A DNA stretch of 64,000 bases from Owenweeksia sp. TMED14 (GCA_949529985.1 CATIRS010000042.1:17130-81129); one strand, 5' to 3'. Positions 9,088 through 17,498 are shown, counted from the stretch's first letter. Notes: generated by a model not told the origin, from the sequence alone. Program-made: numbers and translations.

Positions 9088-9429
9088 TCAGACAGCATTA
9101 GGTGGCCCTCGACAGAAATCATGATTATTTATTCTTTGACAAGTCTTTTTAAAATAGCTCTGAAGTAGCAAATTTGAAAATAACCTTGTCGATGATTCGG
9201 TAGTCACTATTTCCCATGTGCCTGTCGTAAAAGTTGCATCTGCCCAAAAACACAGTTCTTCTTGCTCGTGCATGTGCTTGCCAGCTTCATTGCATATCTT
9301 TTTTAACTCATGATCATGGAGAAATTCATGAAAAATCGGCTGAGCAATCCTCAGAATTAAAGAGGAAAAAGCAAGAAAGAATAGATAGCGATAGGTTTTG
9401 ATAGGTCGACTTATTTGAATGGTTAACAT
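9088..9429 (-). CDS. Small membrane-anchored His/Cys-rich protein paired with a metal TonB receptor
   Basis: 113 residues. One N-terminal hydrophobic segment (about 15-33, YLFFLAFSSLILRIAQPIF) is followed by a His/Cys-rich stretch (HEFLHDHELKKICNEAGKHM, then HEQEELCFW) and further cysteines near the end (KKTC, DFC). It ends in RGPPNAV; an R-x-PP terminus is also seen in DUF2946-type proteins found beside copper/zinc TonB receptors. I do not recognise a named family with certainty. The metal-binding-type residues and its position directly upstream of a His-rich receptor suggest a role in metal sensing or handling in the periplasm. A 7/8 match to the -7 box lies a few bases before the ATG. Confidence 0.7.
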   Translation of the reverse strand: MLTIQISRPIKTYRYLFFLAFSSLILRIAQPIFHEFLHDHELKKICNEAGKHMHEQEELCFWADATFTTGTWEIVTTESSTRLFSNLLLQSYFKKTCQRINNHDFCRGPPNAV

Positions 9430-9788
9430 ATATCAAAACTTTTTGAGAAAAAAACGTTTAGGAATAAAGAAATAATCAAGAATTTACTTGAATCAAAGAC
9501 TTCTAATTTTGTTACCACAGAATATTTGCTTTAGCCTTTTTCTTAAAGTATTTTGTTTTTTAGTTCAGCATACAATTTGCTGTAAGGAAAACAAATGTCC
9601 AGATAATAGGTTCTTATTTCTGTATAACAGGAACTTTAGTTCTCGTTTATCATTGTTTTCAAATTTAGTATAATAGACTTCGAACAGACATTAAACTTTT
9701 TTTTAATACTATTTCGGACTGGTCTAATGTTCGCTGCGCGATTTTTCGCCTATTCTTGAAGGGTGTTTGAACAAAGTATTTTAATTAA
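9430..9788. other. Non-coding stretch with no supported gene
   Basis: About 360 bp between the small His/Cys gene and the tRNA terminator. A 61-codon frame at 9488-9673 has low-complexity Phe/Leu/Asn-rich composition and no promoter box, so I do not call it. Otherwise I see only AT-rich sequence that must hold the promoter of the leftward gene. Confidence 0.5.
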
Positions 9789-9821
9789 AAAACGGTTACA
9801 CTATTATAGTATAACCGTTTT
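9789..9821 (-). terminator. Terminator of tRNA-fMet
   Basis: Arms AAAACGGTTA and TAACCGTTTT, extended by ACTA/TAGT after one mismatch, with loop TTA. It lies 10 bp beyond the 3' end of the tRNA on the minus strand and is followed by a short T-rich tract. The sequence is nearly symmetric, so it could stop transcription from either side. Confidence 0.75.
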
Positions 9822-9831
9822 ATTGTTTTAG

Positions 9832-9904
<73 letters not shown>

Positions 9905-9912
9905 ATGAACGG

Positions 9913-9920
9913 CAAATGTA
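9913..9920 (-). promoter_or_regulatory. -7 promoter box of tRNA-fMet (TACATTTG)
   Basis: Exact TAnnTTTG on the minus strand, 8 nt from the mature 5' end. The surrounding 11-mer TTGTACATTTG reads TTGTACATTTG here as well as in front of tRNA-Leu at 62204-62214. Confidence 0.7.
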
Positions 9921-10050
9921 CAAAAGAAAAGTCCTGATATTTTCTAAATATTTGTTTATTATCGATCAAGTTATTTTAAGCAAAAATGTTTAAAATAATC
10001 TTTGAGCAACCCTATAGCATATGCTAATTAAACTTTACGACCTTTGCGAA

Positions 10051-10947
10051 ATGGAAAGAGCTCATAAATCTGGATTTGTTAATATAATTGGGCACCCCAA
10101 CGTTGGCAAGTCCACATTAACAAATGCTCTGGTTGGTGAACGATTAAATATCATTACCCCAAAAGCTCAAACAACACGCCATAGGATTTTCGGTATTCTA
10201 AATGGTGAAAGTGATGAATTTGATTATCAGTTAGTTTTTAGCGATACGCCAGGGGTTTTAGATCCTGCATATGCTCTTCAGGAGAGTATGTTGAGTGCAG
10301 TGAAATCAGCATTAGAAGATGCTGATATATTTTTATACGTTGTTGAGCTTGGAGAAGGGCCTTTGAAAAACGAGTCTTTTTTTAAATCTCTTCAAGAGAC
10401 AGATAAACCTTTGATTTTACTTCTAAACAAAGTTGATTTACATGATCAAGAAAAGCTGGAAAAGGAATCGGCACTATGGATCACTAGAATGCCAAAGGCT
10501 GAAATAATTCCAATTAGCGCTCTAACTAAATTCAATTTAGACTATGTAATGCAGCGAATCCTGGCCTTAACTCCAGTCTGCCAGCCTTATTTTGGGAAAG
10601 ATCAATTAACAGATCGCTCAGAGCGATTTGTAACTTCAGAAATAATACGTGAGCAAGTCTTGATGAACTACAACAAGGAAATTCCTTATTCTGTTGAAGT
10701 TGGAATTGACACTTTTGTTGAAGATGACGATATAATTAGAATCAGAGCTATTTTATATGTATCAAGGGATTCTCAAAAAGGAATTATTATTGGACACAAA
10801 GGGGCAGCATTAAAACGAGTAGGTATTGGCTCAAGAAAACGGATGCAAAACTTTTTTCAGAAACATGTTCATCTTGAACTTTTTGTAAAAGTGCAGGCAG
10901 ATTGGCGGAATGATCGCAGTAAACTTAAACGCTTCGGATACGAATGA
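10051..10947 (+). CDS. era: GTPase Era
   Basis: 298 residues from ATG 10051; binds 16S rRNA and assists maturation of the small ribosomal subunit. G-domain motifs are GHPNVGKST (G1), TTRHR (G2), DTPG (G3), NKVD (G4) and SAL (G5), followed by a C-terminal KH domain (IIGHKGAALKRVG). An upstream ATG at 10021 would add ten residues (MLIKLYDLCE), but Bacteroidota Era proteins start with M-x-HKxGFVNI, and a -7-like box (GACCTTTG, 7/8) lies between the two ATGs, which favours 10051. It overlaps der by 4 bp (ATGA), so the two GTPases are translationally coupled. Confidence 0.96.
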   Translation: MERAHKSGFVNIIGHPNVGKSTLTNALVGERLNIITPKAQTTRHRIFGILNGESDEFDYQLVFSDTPGVLDPAYALQESMLSAVKSALEDADIFLYVVELGEGPLKNESFFKSLQETDKPLILLLNKVDLHDQEKLEKESALWITRMPKAEIIPISALTKFNLDYVMQRILALTPVCQPYFGKDQLTDRSERFVTSEIIREQVLMNYNKEIPYSVEVGIDTFVEDDDIIRIRAILYVSRDSQKGIIIGHKGAALKRVGIGSRKRMQNFFQKHVHLELFVKVQADWRNDRSKLKRFGYE

Positions 10948-12263
10948 AATCTTTAATTGCAATTGTTGGACGTCCTAATGTAGGTAAGTCAACCTTTTTT
11001 AATCGCTTGGTTCAACGCAGAGACGCTATTGTTGACTCAATGGCCGGTGTCACCAGAGACCGTCATTATGGTCATACTGAGTGGGTTGGAAAACGATTTA
11101 ATATAGTCGATACGGGTGGATATGTTGAAGGGTCAGATGATATTTTTGAAGGTCAAATTCGTAAGCAAGTTGAGGCGGCTATAGATGAGTGTGAAGTAAT
11201 TGTATTTCTTGTTGATGTTGAAGATGGGATTACACATGACGATAAAGAAATAGCTGCTTTGTTACGAAGACAAAGTAAACCAGTCATTTTGGTTGCTAAT
11301 AAGGTCGATAATCATCAAAGAGCAGCTGATGCTGCTGAATTTTATTCGCTTGGCGTTGGTGAGCCGCTGTGTATGTCTGGTGTAAATGGCAGTGGTTCAG
11401 GAGAAGTTTTAGATGCCATTATAGATGTCCTTCCTGACAATGAAGTTCAGACTTCACTTGATGACCCTTTAGATGATCTACCGAAATTTGCAATAGTTGG
11501 TCGACCGAATGTTGGCAAATCATCCCTAACAAATTCCCTTTTTGAACAAGAAAAAAGCATAGTTACTGATATTGCTGGAACTACTCGCGATACAGTAAAT
11601 GCTCATTTTAATAAATTTGGTTTTGATTTTGTCTTACTTGATACAGCTGGCCTTCGTAAGAAGGGGAAAGTAAATGAGGATATAGAGTTCTACAGTAATA
11701 TGCGCAGCATACGGACTATTGAGGAGTCTGATGTTTGTTTATTAGTAATTGATGCGACACAAGGATTTGAGGCGCAAGATCTTTCAATTCTTAATGTAAT
11801 AGAGAAAAATCACAAAGGCCTTGTTATAGTGGTTAATAAATGGGATTTACTGGAGAAAGAAACAAATTCAACGGAAGATTTTAAAGCGAAAATCTTACTA
11901 AAGACCAGACCTTTTGTGGATATTCCGATAGTTTTCACTTCTGCATTAACAAAGCAGCGCGTATTGAAGTCAATTGAAGAAGCTATGGCTGTATACGGGC
12001 GAAGGTCAGGCCGTATAAGTACAAGTAAATTAAATGATGAAATTTTACCATTGGTAAAGCACATGCCTCCTCCAATTTATAAAGGGAAAGAAGTCAAAAT
12101 AAAATATATAACTCAACTCCCTACTCACTATCCTCAATTTGTTTTTTTCTGTAATCTTCCTCAATATGTTAAAGAGGGTTACTATAGATATGTTGAAAAT
12201 CAAATGAGAAAGAGATATGATTTTTCTGGAGTGCCAATTGAGATTTATTTCCGAAAGAAGTAA
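10944..12263 (+). CDS. der: Ribosome-associated GTPase Der (EngA)
   Basis: 439 residues with the tandem G-domains unique to Der: GRPNVGKSTF near the N-terminus with DTGGY and NKVD, then GRPNVGKSSL (about residue 185) with DTAGLRKKGKV and NKWD. A C-terminal KH-like domain (about 350-439) follows. Der assembles the 50S subunit and is essential in most bacteria. Its ATG overlaps the era stop. The convergent gldA-like gene begins its 3' end 6 bp after the der stop. Confidence 0.97.
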   Translation: MKSLIAIVGRPNVGKSTFFNRLVQRRDAIVDSMAGVTRDRHYGHTEWVGKRFNIVDTGGYVEGSDDIFEGQIRKQVEAAIDECEVIVFLVDVEDGITHDDKEIAALLRRQSKPVILVANKVDNHQRAADAAEFYSLGVGEPLCMSGVNGSGSGEVLDAIIDVLPDNEVQTSLDDPLDDLPKFAIVGRPNVGKSSLTNSLFEQEKSIVTDIAGTTRDTVNAHFNKFGFDFVLLDTAGLRKKGKVNEDIEFYSNMRSIRTIEESDVCLLVIDATQGFEAQDLSILNVIEKNHKGLVIVVNKWDLLEKETNSTEDFKAKILLKTRPFVDIPIVFTSALTKQRVLKSIEEAMAVYGRRSGRISTSKLNDEILPLVKHMPPPIYKGKEVKIKYITQLPTHYPQFVFFCNLPQYVKEGYYRYVENQMRKRYDFSGVPIEIYFRKK

Positions 12264-12269
12264 GAGATC

Positions 12270-12965
12270 CTATTTAGTTGCTTTGTAAAATGCCTCTTCA
12301 AGGCTTTCTCCATTTTTTGTGAATGTCTCAATGGAGCATTCGCGGACTATTTTACCCTTTTTTATGAAAATGACTCTATCGCAAAGGGCCTCAACCTCCT
12401 GCATAATATGCGTTGAAAGAAGAACAGTCTTATTTTTCCCAATTGCTCGAATGAGCTTCCTTATTTCGACTAATTGATTTGGGTCAAGGCCTGTAGTAGG
12501 TTCATCGAGAATGAGAACGTCTGGGTCATGGACTAAAGCTGCGGCCAAACCGACACGTTGTTGATAGCCTTTAGACAATTGTTTAATCTTTTTATGGGAT
12601 TCCTCTTGTAATCCTAATTTTTCTAACCGGTCTTCTATTTTAGAATACGGTGATCCATAAATATCTGCTACGAATTTTAAGAATTCATGCACATACATAT
12701 CATCATAAAGGGGGTTGTTTTCAGGCAGGTATCCAATCAATTTTCTAACAGCTAGACTCTGCTTTGAACAGTCTAGATCGCAGATTTTAGCATATCCATC
12801 ATCTGCAGGAATGTAGCCAGTTAGAATTTTCATTAATGTGCTTTTTCCTGCTCCATTTGGTCCTAGAAGACCTACTATTTCTCCTTTTTTCAGATCGAGA
12901 CTGACTTCATCTAAAGCAAGCTGCCCATCGTATTTTTTTGAAATTTTATTTGTGAATATTGCCAT
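12270..12965 (-). CDS. gldA: ABC transporter ATP-binding protein, GldA-like but short
   Basis: 231 residues: Walker A GPNGAGKST, Q-loop region GYLPENNPLYDDMYV, signature LSKGYQQRVGLA, Walker B VLILDEPTTGLD, switch STH. The YLPENNPLYDDMYVHEFL segment is the pattern of GldA, the ATPase of the GldAFG exporter required for gliding in Flavobacterium johnsoniae. GldA is normally about 300 residues; here the C-terminal 70 or so are absent while the nucleotide-binding core is complete and the stop is clean. gldF and gldG permease genes are not adjacent. It may equally be another ABC-2 ATPase of the same subfamily. Confidence 0.75.
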   Translation of the reverse strand: MAIFTNKISKKYDGQLALDEVSLDLKKGEIVGLLGPNGAGKSTLMKILTGYIPADDGYAKICDLDCSKQSLAVRKLIGYLPENNPLYDDMYVHEFLKFVADIYGSPYSKIEDRLEKLGLQEESHKKIKQLSKGYQQRVGLAAALVHDPDVLILDEPTTGLDPNQLVEIRKLIRAIGKNKTVLLSTHIMQEVEALCDRVIFIKKGKIVRECSIETFTKNGESLEEAFYKATK

Positions 12966-13078
12966 TTAAATTTTCATAAGTTGGAGCTGAAAAAATTAAG
13001 AGTTGAATGATTTTATCAATTATGAACAAATAACTGTTTTTTTTTTGATTTAAAATGCCACATCGAAATTAAGGCAGA

Positions 13079-13086
13079 TATCTTTG
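13079..13086 (+). promoter_or_regulatory. -7 promoter box of rsgA (TATCTTTG)
   Basis: Exact TAnnTTTG ending 6 nt before the ATG at 13093. The box covers the alternative TTG codon at 13084, which excludes that codon as a start if the box is used. The predicted transcript is leaderless or nearly so. Confidence 0.6.
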
Positions 13087-13092
13087 ACGATA

Positions 13093-14040
13093 ATGAAAGG
13101 AATGGTCACTAAATCTACAGGTAGTTGGTACAAGGTTCAAATGGAAGACCGGTCTTATGTAGATGCTCGTCTTAGAGGAGCTATGAGACTTCAAGGATCA
13201 AAAAGCACAAACCCTGTTGCCGTCGGCGATTTTGTAGATTTATTTCCGGAGTCAGATGGACGCTACGTAATTAATAATGTTCATGAACGAAAAAATTATA
13301 TTGTCCGTCGCTCTGTTAACTTGAGTAAGAAAACTCAAGTGATTGCCGCTAACCTGGATCAGGCAATTTTAGTTTGCACAATTGCTGAACCCAGGACACT
13401 TTATGGATTTATGGATCGTTTTTTGGCTACTACTGAGGCCTATGACATCCCCGCGATAATAGTATTTAATAAGATTGATGATTATTCCAAAGAAGCTTTT
13501 GACGAGTTAGAGTACAGAGAAGAGGCTTATGGCCGTGCTGGATATAAAACACTTCGGACTTCAGCAATCTCGGGGGAGGGGATAAGTAATTTAAAGAAAC
13601 TTTTAAAGGATAAAGTTTCTTTATTTAGTGGTCATTCTGGTGTTGGGAAAAGTACTTTAACTAACCTGCTTGAACCTGGATTAGACCTAAGAACAGGAAG
13701 CGTTTCAACTGCTCATGGGCAGGGTAAACATACAACTACGTTTGCCGAAATGCATTTCATGAAACTAGGTGGCTATATTATCGATACGCCTGGAATAAGA
13801 GGGTTTGGATTAGTGAATATGGAAAATGTTGAAATAAGTCATTTTTTTCCTGAAATCTTTGAGCTTCAGCCTAAGTGTAAATTTGGTAATTGTAAACACT
13901 TGGATGAGCCTGGATGCGAAGTAATTAGTGCTTATGAAAATAATAGAATAGCACCAACACGTTATATTTCTTACTTAAGTATGTTGAACGGCGACGAGGA
14001 AGGTGACTCATTTCGTCAGGATATTTATAAAAAAGAATAA
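13093..14040 (+). CDS. rsgA: Small-subunit biogenesis GTPase RsgA (YjeQ)
   Basis: 315 residues from ATG 13093. An N-terminal OB-fold (about 1-75) is followed by a circularly permuted GTPase: G4 FNKIDD and the SAIS loop come first, then G1 GHSGVGKST, the GKHTTTF switch and DTPGIRGFG. The C-terminal zinc motif is C-x4-C-x-H-x5-C (KCKFGNCKHLDEPGC). RsgA checks the 30S decoding centre late in assembly. A TTG at 13084 in the same frame lies inside the -7 box and is unlikely to be the start. The dtd start codon follows after one base. Confidence 0.96.
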   Translation: MKGMVTKSTGSWYKVQMEDRSYVDARLRGAMRLQGSKSTNPVAVGDFVDLFPESDGRYVINNVHERKNYIVRRSVNLSKKTQVIAANLDQAILVCTIAEPRTLYGFMDRFLATTEAYDIPAIIVFNKIDDYSKEAFDELEYREEAYGRAGYKTLRTSAISGEGISNLKKLLKDKVSLFSGHSGVGKSTLTNLLEPGLDLRTGSVSTAHGQGKHTTTFAEMHFMKLGGYIIDTPGIRGFGLVNMENVEISHFFPEIFELQPKCKFGNCKHLDEPGCEVISAYENNRIAPTRYISYLSMLNGDEEGDSFRQDIYKKE

Positions 14041-14041
14041 C

Positions 14042-14494
14042 ATGCGGGCAATCATTCAAAGAGTTTCGGAGGCGTCAGTGTATATTTCCAATGAAAAACA
14101 TTCTTTTATTGGTCATGGATTACTTGTTTTTGTTGCATGGGAAAAGAATGATGATGCTGCAGATTCAGATTGGATGATAAGAAAAATTCTTAATATGAGG
14201 CTTTTTAAAGATGACAGTAATATTATGAACCGCTCCATTTTAGAATTTCAAGGACAAATTCTTGTAGTTTCTCAGTATACATTATTTGCTTCTATAAAAA
14301 AGGGGAATAGACCAAGTTATATCCGTTCGGCCAGCCCAAAGTTGGCTAAACCTTTCTATGATTATTTTGTTAAAAAAATGCGTGAAACTTCAAATTTGAA
14401 TATTAATTCTGGGGTTTTTGGGGCGGAAATGAAAATTTACTCTTCAAACGATGGACCAATTACTATTTCGCTAGATTCAAAAAATAAAGTTTAA
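14042..14494 (+). CDS. dtd: D-aminoacyl-tRNA deacylase Dtd
   Basis: 150 residues from ATG 14042 (MRAIIQRVSEASVYI), the standard N-terminus of the family. Longer reading frames reach back into rsgA and are not needed. Active-site motifs are VSQYTLFA (SQxT-L) and NDGPITI (the GPxT cross-subunit motif, with Ile for the usual Val). The enzyme hydrolyses D-amino acids and glycine mischarged onto tRNA. It sits one base after the rsgA stop and four bases before the MazG-like gene, so the three form one operon. Confidence 0.97.
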   Translation: MRAIIQRVSEASVYISNEKHSFIGHGLLVFVAWEKNDDAADSDWMIRKILNMRLFKDDSNIMNRSILEFQGQILVVSQYTLFASIKKGNRPSYIRSASPKLAKPFYDYFVKKMRETSNLNINSGVFGAEMKIYSSNDGPITISLDSKNKV

Positions 14495-14498
14495 GAAT

Positions 14499-14837
14499 AT
14501 GAATAATTCTCCTCCAATAAGCTCATTGCAGAATGAAGTAGATCAGTGGATAAAAGATTTTGGTGTTCGCTATTTTAATGAGTTGACCAACATGGCTCAG
14601 CTTTCAGAGGAGGTAGGAGAGGTTGCTAGAATAATATCTAGGCGTTTTGGAGAGCAGTCTGAAAAGGAGTCTGACAAAAATGCAGATCTTGGCGAAGAGT
14701 TGGCTGATGTGCTTTTTGTCACTTTGTGTTTGGCTAATCAAACGGGAATTGATTTACAGACCTCTTTTGACCGTCGAATGCGAGATAAGGCGTCTCGCGA
14801 CGAGCAACGTCATAAAAAAAATACAAAATTGAAATAG
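14499..14837 (+). CDS. MazG-like nucleotide pyrophosphohydrolase
   Basis: 112 residues with the all-alpha NTP pyrophosphatase core: LSEEVGEVARII (ExxE helix) and DLGEELADVLFVTLC (ExxD helix), which together supply the Mg-binding acidic residues. Single-domain members hydrolyse (deoxy)NTPs, or house-clean modified nucleotides, to NMP and PPi. The length is typical for the short MazG-like group common in Bacteroidota. The last 15 residues are basic and low in complexity (RHKKNTKLK). It is the last gene of the rsgA-dtd-mazG unit. Substrate unknown. Confidence 0.9.
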   Translation: MNNSPPISSLQNEVDQWIKDFGVRYFNELTNMAQLSEEVGEVARIISRRFGEQSEKESDKNADLGEELADVLFVTLCLANQTGIDLQTSFDRRMRDKASRDEQRHKKNTKLK

Positions 14838-14884
14838 CTAAATAATTTCTTCCCAAAATTATTTAAAGGAAAACATACTAAACT

Positions 14885-14892
14885 TATATTTG
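14885..14892 (+). promoter_or_regulatory. -7 promoter box of gcdH (TATATTTG)
   Basis: Exact TAnnTTTG, 23 nt before the ATG at 14916. No clear -33 TTG at 17-23 bp upstream. Confidence 0.6.
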
Positions 14893-14915
14893 TAGTCATA
14901 TTATAAAACAGAGTT

Positions 14916-16094
14916 ATGCGTCCAGACCTTTTCGAGCACTCAGATTATTATTTAATGGATGATCTCCTTTCTGAGGAGCACAAGCTTGTTCGCGGTGCTA
15001 CCAGAGATTGGGTCAAGCGCGATATTAGTCCCATTATTGAAGAATATGCCCAACGAGCAGAATTCCCAAAGCAAACGGTAAAGGGATTAGCTGGCATAGG
15101 AGCGTTTGGTCCATATATCCCTGTCGAATATGGAGGAGCTGGTCTAGATCAGATTTCTTATGGATTAATGATGCAAGAGATTGAGCGTGGAGATAGTGGT
15201 GTTCGCTCAACTTGCTCTGTTCAGTCATCATTAGTTATGTATCCCATTTATGAATATGGAAGTGAAGAACAACGTTTAAAATATTTACCCAAACTTGCGA
15301 GTGGAGAATATCTTGGAAGTTTCGGATTAACAGAACCGAATTTTGGCTCGAACCCTGGAGGTATGGTTACAAACTTTAAGGACATGGGAGATCATTATCT
15401 ATTGAATGGAGCGAAAATGTGGATATCCAATTCTCCTTTGTGCGATATAGCAGTTGTTTGGGCAAAGAATGAAGATGGAAGGATTCATGGTTTAATCGTG
15501 GAGAGAGGAATGGAAGGTTTCACTACTCCTGAAACTCACAATAAATGGTCACTTCGCGCCTCAGCGACTGGTGAATTAGTTTTTGACAATGTAAAAGTTC
15601 CTAAGGATAATATTCTGCCAAATAAATCTGGACTTGGAGCGCCATTAGGCTGTCTTGATTCTGCTCGATACGGTATTGCATGGGGAGCAATTGGAGCTGC
15701 TATGGACTGCTATGATACTGCATTGAGATATTCGAAAGAAAGAATTCAATTTGATAGGCCGATCGGTGGTTTTCAATTACAGCAGAAGAAATTAGCTGAG
15801 ATGGTTACAGAAATCACAAAAGCTCAGTTATTGACTTTTCGATTAGGTCAATTAAAAAATGAAGGGAAAGCGACTACTGCGCAAATTTCTATGGCGAAAA
15901 GGAATAATGTTGATGTAGCATTAACTATTGCCCGTAATGCCCGGCAAATGCTAGGAGGTATGGGTATATCAGGAGAATACCCTATTATGCGTCACATGAT
16001 GAATTTAGAGTCTGTTGTGACTTATGAAGGGACACATGATATTCATTTACTAATTACAGGTATGGATGTAACAGGAATACCTGCATTCTCCTAA
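14916..16094 (+). CDS. gcdH: Glutaryl-CoA dehydrogenase-type acyl-CoA dehydrogenase
   Basis: 392 residues, FAD-dependent acyl-CoA dehydrogenase fold: N-terminal helical domain (1-130), beta domain with FGLTEPNFGSNPGGM and KMWISNSP (130-240), C-terminal helical domain with RQMLGGMGISGEYPIMRHM. The catalytic base is the Glu in YEGTHDIH, the motif typical of glutaryl-CoA dehydrogenase, which oxidises and decarboxylates glutaryl-CoA to crotonyl-CoA in lysine/tryptophan breakdown. It has its own promoter and no other lysine-degradation gene beside it. The subfamily is assigned from motif resemblance; the superfamily is certain. Confidence 0.88.
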   Translation: MRPDLFEHSDYYLMDDLLSEEHKLVRGATRDWVKRDISPIIEEYAQRAEFPKQTVKGLAGIGAFGPYIPVEYGGAGLDQISYGLMMQEIERGDSGVRSTCSVQSSLVMYPIYEYGSEEQRLKYLPKLASGEYLGSFGLTEPNFGSNPGGMVTNFKDMGDHYLLNGAKMWISNSPLCDIAVVWAKNEDGRIHGLIVERGMEGFTTPETHNKWSLRASATGELVFDNVKVPKDNILPNKSGLGAPLGCLDSARYGIAWGAIGAAMDCYDTALRYSKERIQFDRPIGGFQLQQKKLAEMVTEITKAQLLTFRLGQLKNEGKATTAQISMAKRNNVDVALTIARNARQMLGGMGISGEYPIMRHMMNLESVVTYEGTHDIHLLITGMDVTGIPAFS

Positions 16095-16118
16095 TCAAGA
16101 TTTAAATAATCTTTTCGG

Positions 16119-17291
16119 TTAATATAAAAAAGTATCCATGGGATATCTTTCTGTGTGAATTTTTGAAGCCATTTGGTAAATAAAATCTTTTAGAGAATCA
16201 AAATTTGATTTTTCAGTAGCTGAAATAAACACACAGTTTCCCTTTAGCTCTTCAATAAGTTGATTTTGTATCTCTTGGATATGATGATTTCCGCCATCAT
16301 TATTTGACTGAATAAATGAATCCAACTTATTAAATATTACTAATGTGGGCTTTTCATAAGCCTTGATTTCATTTAGTAGTTTGTTTACTGACGACATATG
16401 ATCTCGAAAAAGAGGATGCGATAAGTCTACGACGTGTAGCAAAAGATCTGCTTCACGCACTTCATCTAGTGTTGATTTAAATGACTCTACTAATTGGGTT
16501 GGAAGTTTTCTTATGAACCCCACAGTGTCAGTTATTAAAAAGGGGAGGTTTTCGATAACAATTTTTCTTACAGTAGTGTCGAGAGTTGCAAATAATTTGT
16601 TCTCAGCAAGAATATCAGTTTTGCTTAATGCATTCATAAGTGTGGATTTCCCCACATTTGTATATCCTATTATAGCTGTTCTAACAAGTTTACCTCTGTT
16701 GCCTCTCTGAGAAGCCATCTGAAGATCTATTTTTTCAAGTTTCTTTTTTAAGTCTGATATTTTATCCTTTATAATTCGTCGATCTGTTTCAATTTGAGTT
16801 TCTCCTGGACCTCGCATTCCAATGCCTCCCTTTTGCCTCTCCAGGTGAGTCCAGAGTCTGGTTAGCCTGGGCAATAAGTACTCGTATTGAGCCAGAGTAA
16901 CTTGAGTTCTTGCATATGATGTCTGTGCCCTAGAGGCGAAGATGTCGAGAATTAAATTTGTCCGGTCCAGGACTTTAATATTTAATAATCCCTCTATATT
17001 TTTTAATTGAGATGGGGTTAATTCATCATCAAAAATTGCTAAATCTATTTTTTCTTGCTGAATGAAGTCATTGATTTCATTCATTTTCCCAGAGCCAAGA
17101 AATGTTTTAGAGTCAGGCTTATCTAATTTTTGTTGAAATACTTTTATTGTTGTTGCCCCAGCTGTTAAAGCAAGAAATTTTAATTCATCTAGGTATTCAA
17201 GGCTTTTTGTTTCATTTTGATCTCTCGTGATAGCGCCAACTAAAATGCAGCGTTCAAGCTTATTATTCTGAATAATTTTTCTTTCTAACAT
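16119..17291 (-). CDS. hflX: Ribosome-splitting GTPase HflX
   Basis: 390 residues. The N-terminal HflX domain (about 1-195) has FLGSGKMNEI and the glycine-rich ERQKGGIGMRGPGETQIETD motif. The GTPase domain (about 200-370) has GYTNVGKST, DTVGFIRKLP and FNKLD. HflX binds 70S and 50S ribosomes and splits stalled ribosomes. It is convergent with gcdH (24-bp gap). No promoter box lies directly before the ATG; the nearest on this strand is at 17491-17498, so the transcript would start about 200 nt upstream and include a 61-codon frame. Confidence 0.96.
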   Translation of the reverse strand: MLERKIIQNNKLERCILVGAITRDQNETKSLEYLDELKFLALTAGATTIKVFQQKLDKPDSKTFLGSGKMNEINDFIQQEKIDLAIFDDELTPSQLKNIEGLLNIKVLDRTNLILDIFASRAQTSYARTQVTLAQYEYLLPRLTRLWTHLERQKGGIGMRGPGETQIETDRRIIKDKISDLKKKLEKIDLQMASQRGNRGKLVRTAIIGYTNVGKSTLMNALSKTDILAENKLFATLDTTVRKIVIENLPFLITDTVGFIRKLPTQLVESFKSTLDEVREADLLLHVVDLSHPLFRDHMSSVNKLLNEIKAYEKPTLVIFNKLDSFIQSNNDGGNHHIQEIQNQLIEELKGNCVFISATEKSNFDSLKDFIYQMASKIHTERYPMDTFLY

Positions 17292-17299
17292 TAGATATT

Positions 17300-17485
17300 T
17301 TATAAAATACTATTCTGATCAATCTGTGAAATAAAGATTTCAGAATCTCTGCGCATTAAAGCTGAGTGGTAATTGCATTTATCCATACTTAACACGTATT
17401 TATTGAATCTGATATGGTCACTAATAATTATTGATATAACAATTATATAGTCTATTAAAAAAAAATGCGCCTTTTTATTTTTCAT
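17300..17485 (-). CDS. Candidate small leader ORF upstream of hflX
   Basis: 61 codons beginning MKNKKAHFFLIDYIIVISII and ending 8 bp before the hflX ATG. The reason to list it is position: its ATG is only 5 nt downstream of a perfect -7 box (TACCTTTG, minus strand), the same arrangement as at rsgA and miaB. The product has one hydrophobic stretch (about 8-22) and no family resemblance I can name. Composition is AT-rich and could arise by chance. Treat as a hypothesis. Confidence 0.3.
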   Translation of the reverse strand: MKNKKAHFFLIDYIIVISIIISDHIRFNKYVLSMDKCNYHSALMRRDSEIFISQIDQNSIL

Positions 17486-17490
17486 TTCGT

Positions 17491-17498
17491 CAAAGGTA
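17491..17498 (-). promoter_or_regulatory. -7 promoter box for hflX transcript (TACCTTTG)
   Basis: Exact TAnnTTTG on the minus strand. It forms the left arm (CAAAGGT) of an inverted repeat whose right arm (ACCTTTG, 17521-17527) is the near-consensus -7 box of maeB on the other strand. Confidence 0.55.

Noticed and set aside
9488-9673. 61-codon plus-strand ORF before the tRNA
   Set aside because: Low-complexity Phe/Leu/Asn composition, no promoter box or family resemblance, in an AT-rich gap.
13084-13092. TTG start for rsgA giving MTIMKGM
   Set aside because: The TTG lies inside the exact -7 box TATCTTTG; ATG 13093 matches family starts.
14003-14041. Longer N-terminus for Dtd overlapping rsgA
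   Set aside because: Family proteins begin MRAIIQRVxxA exactly at ATG 14042.
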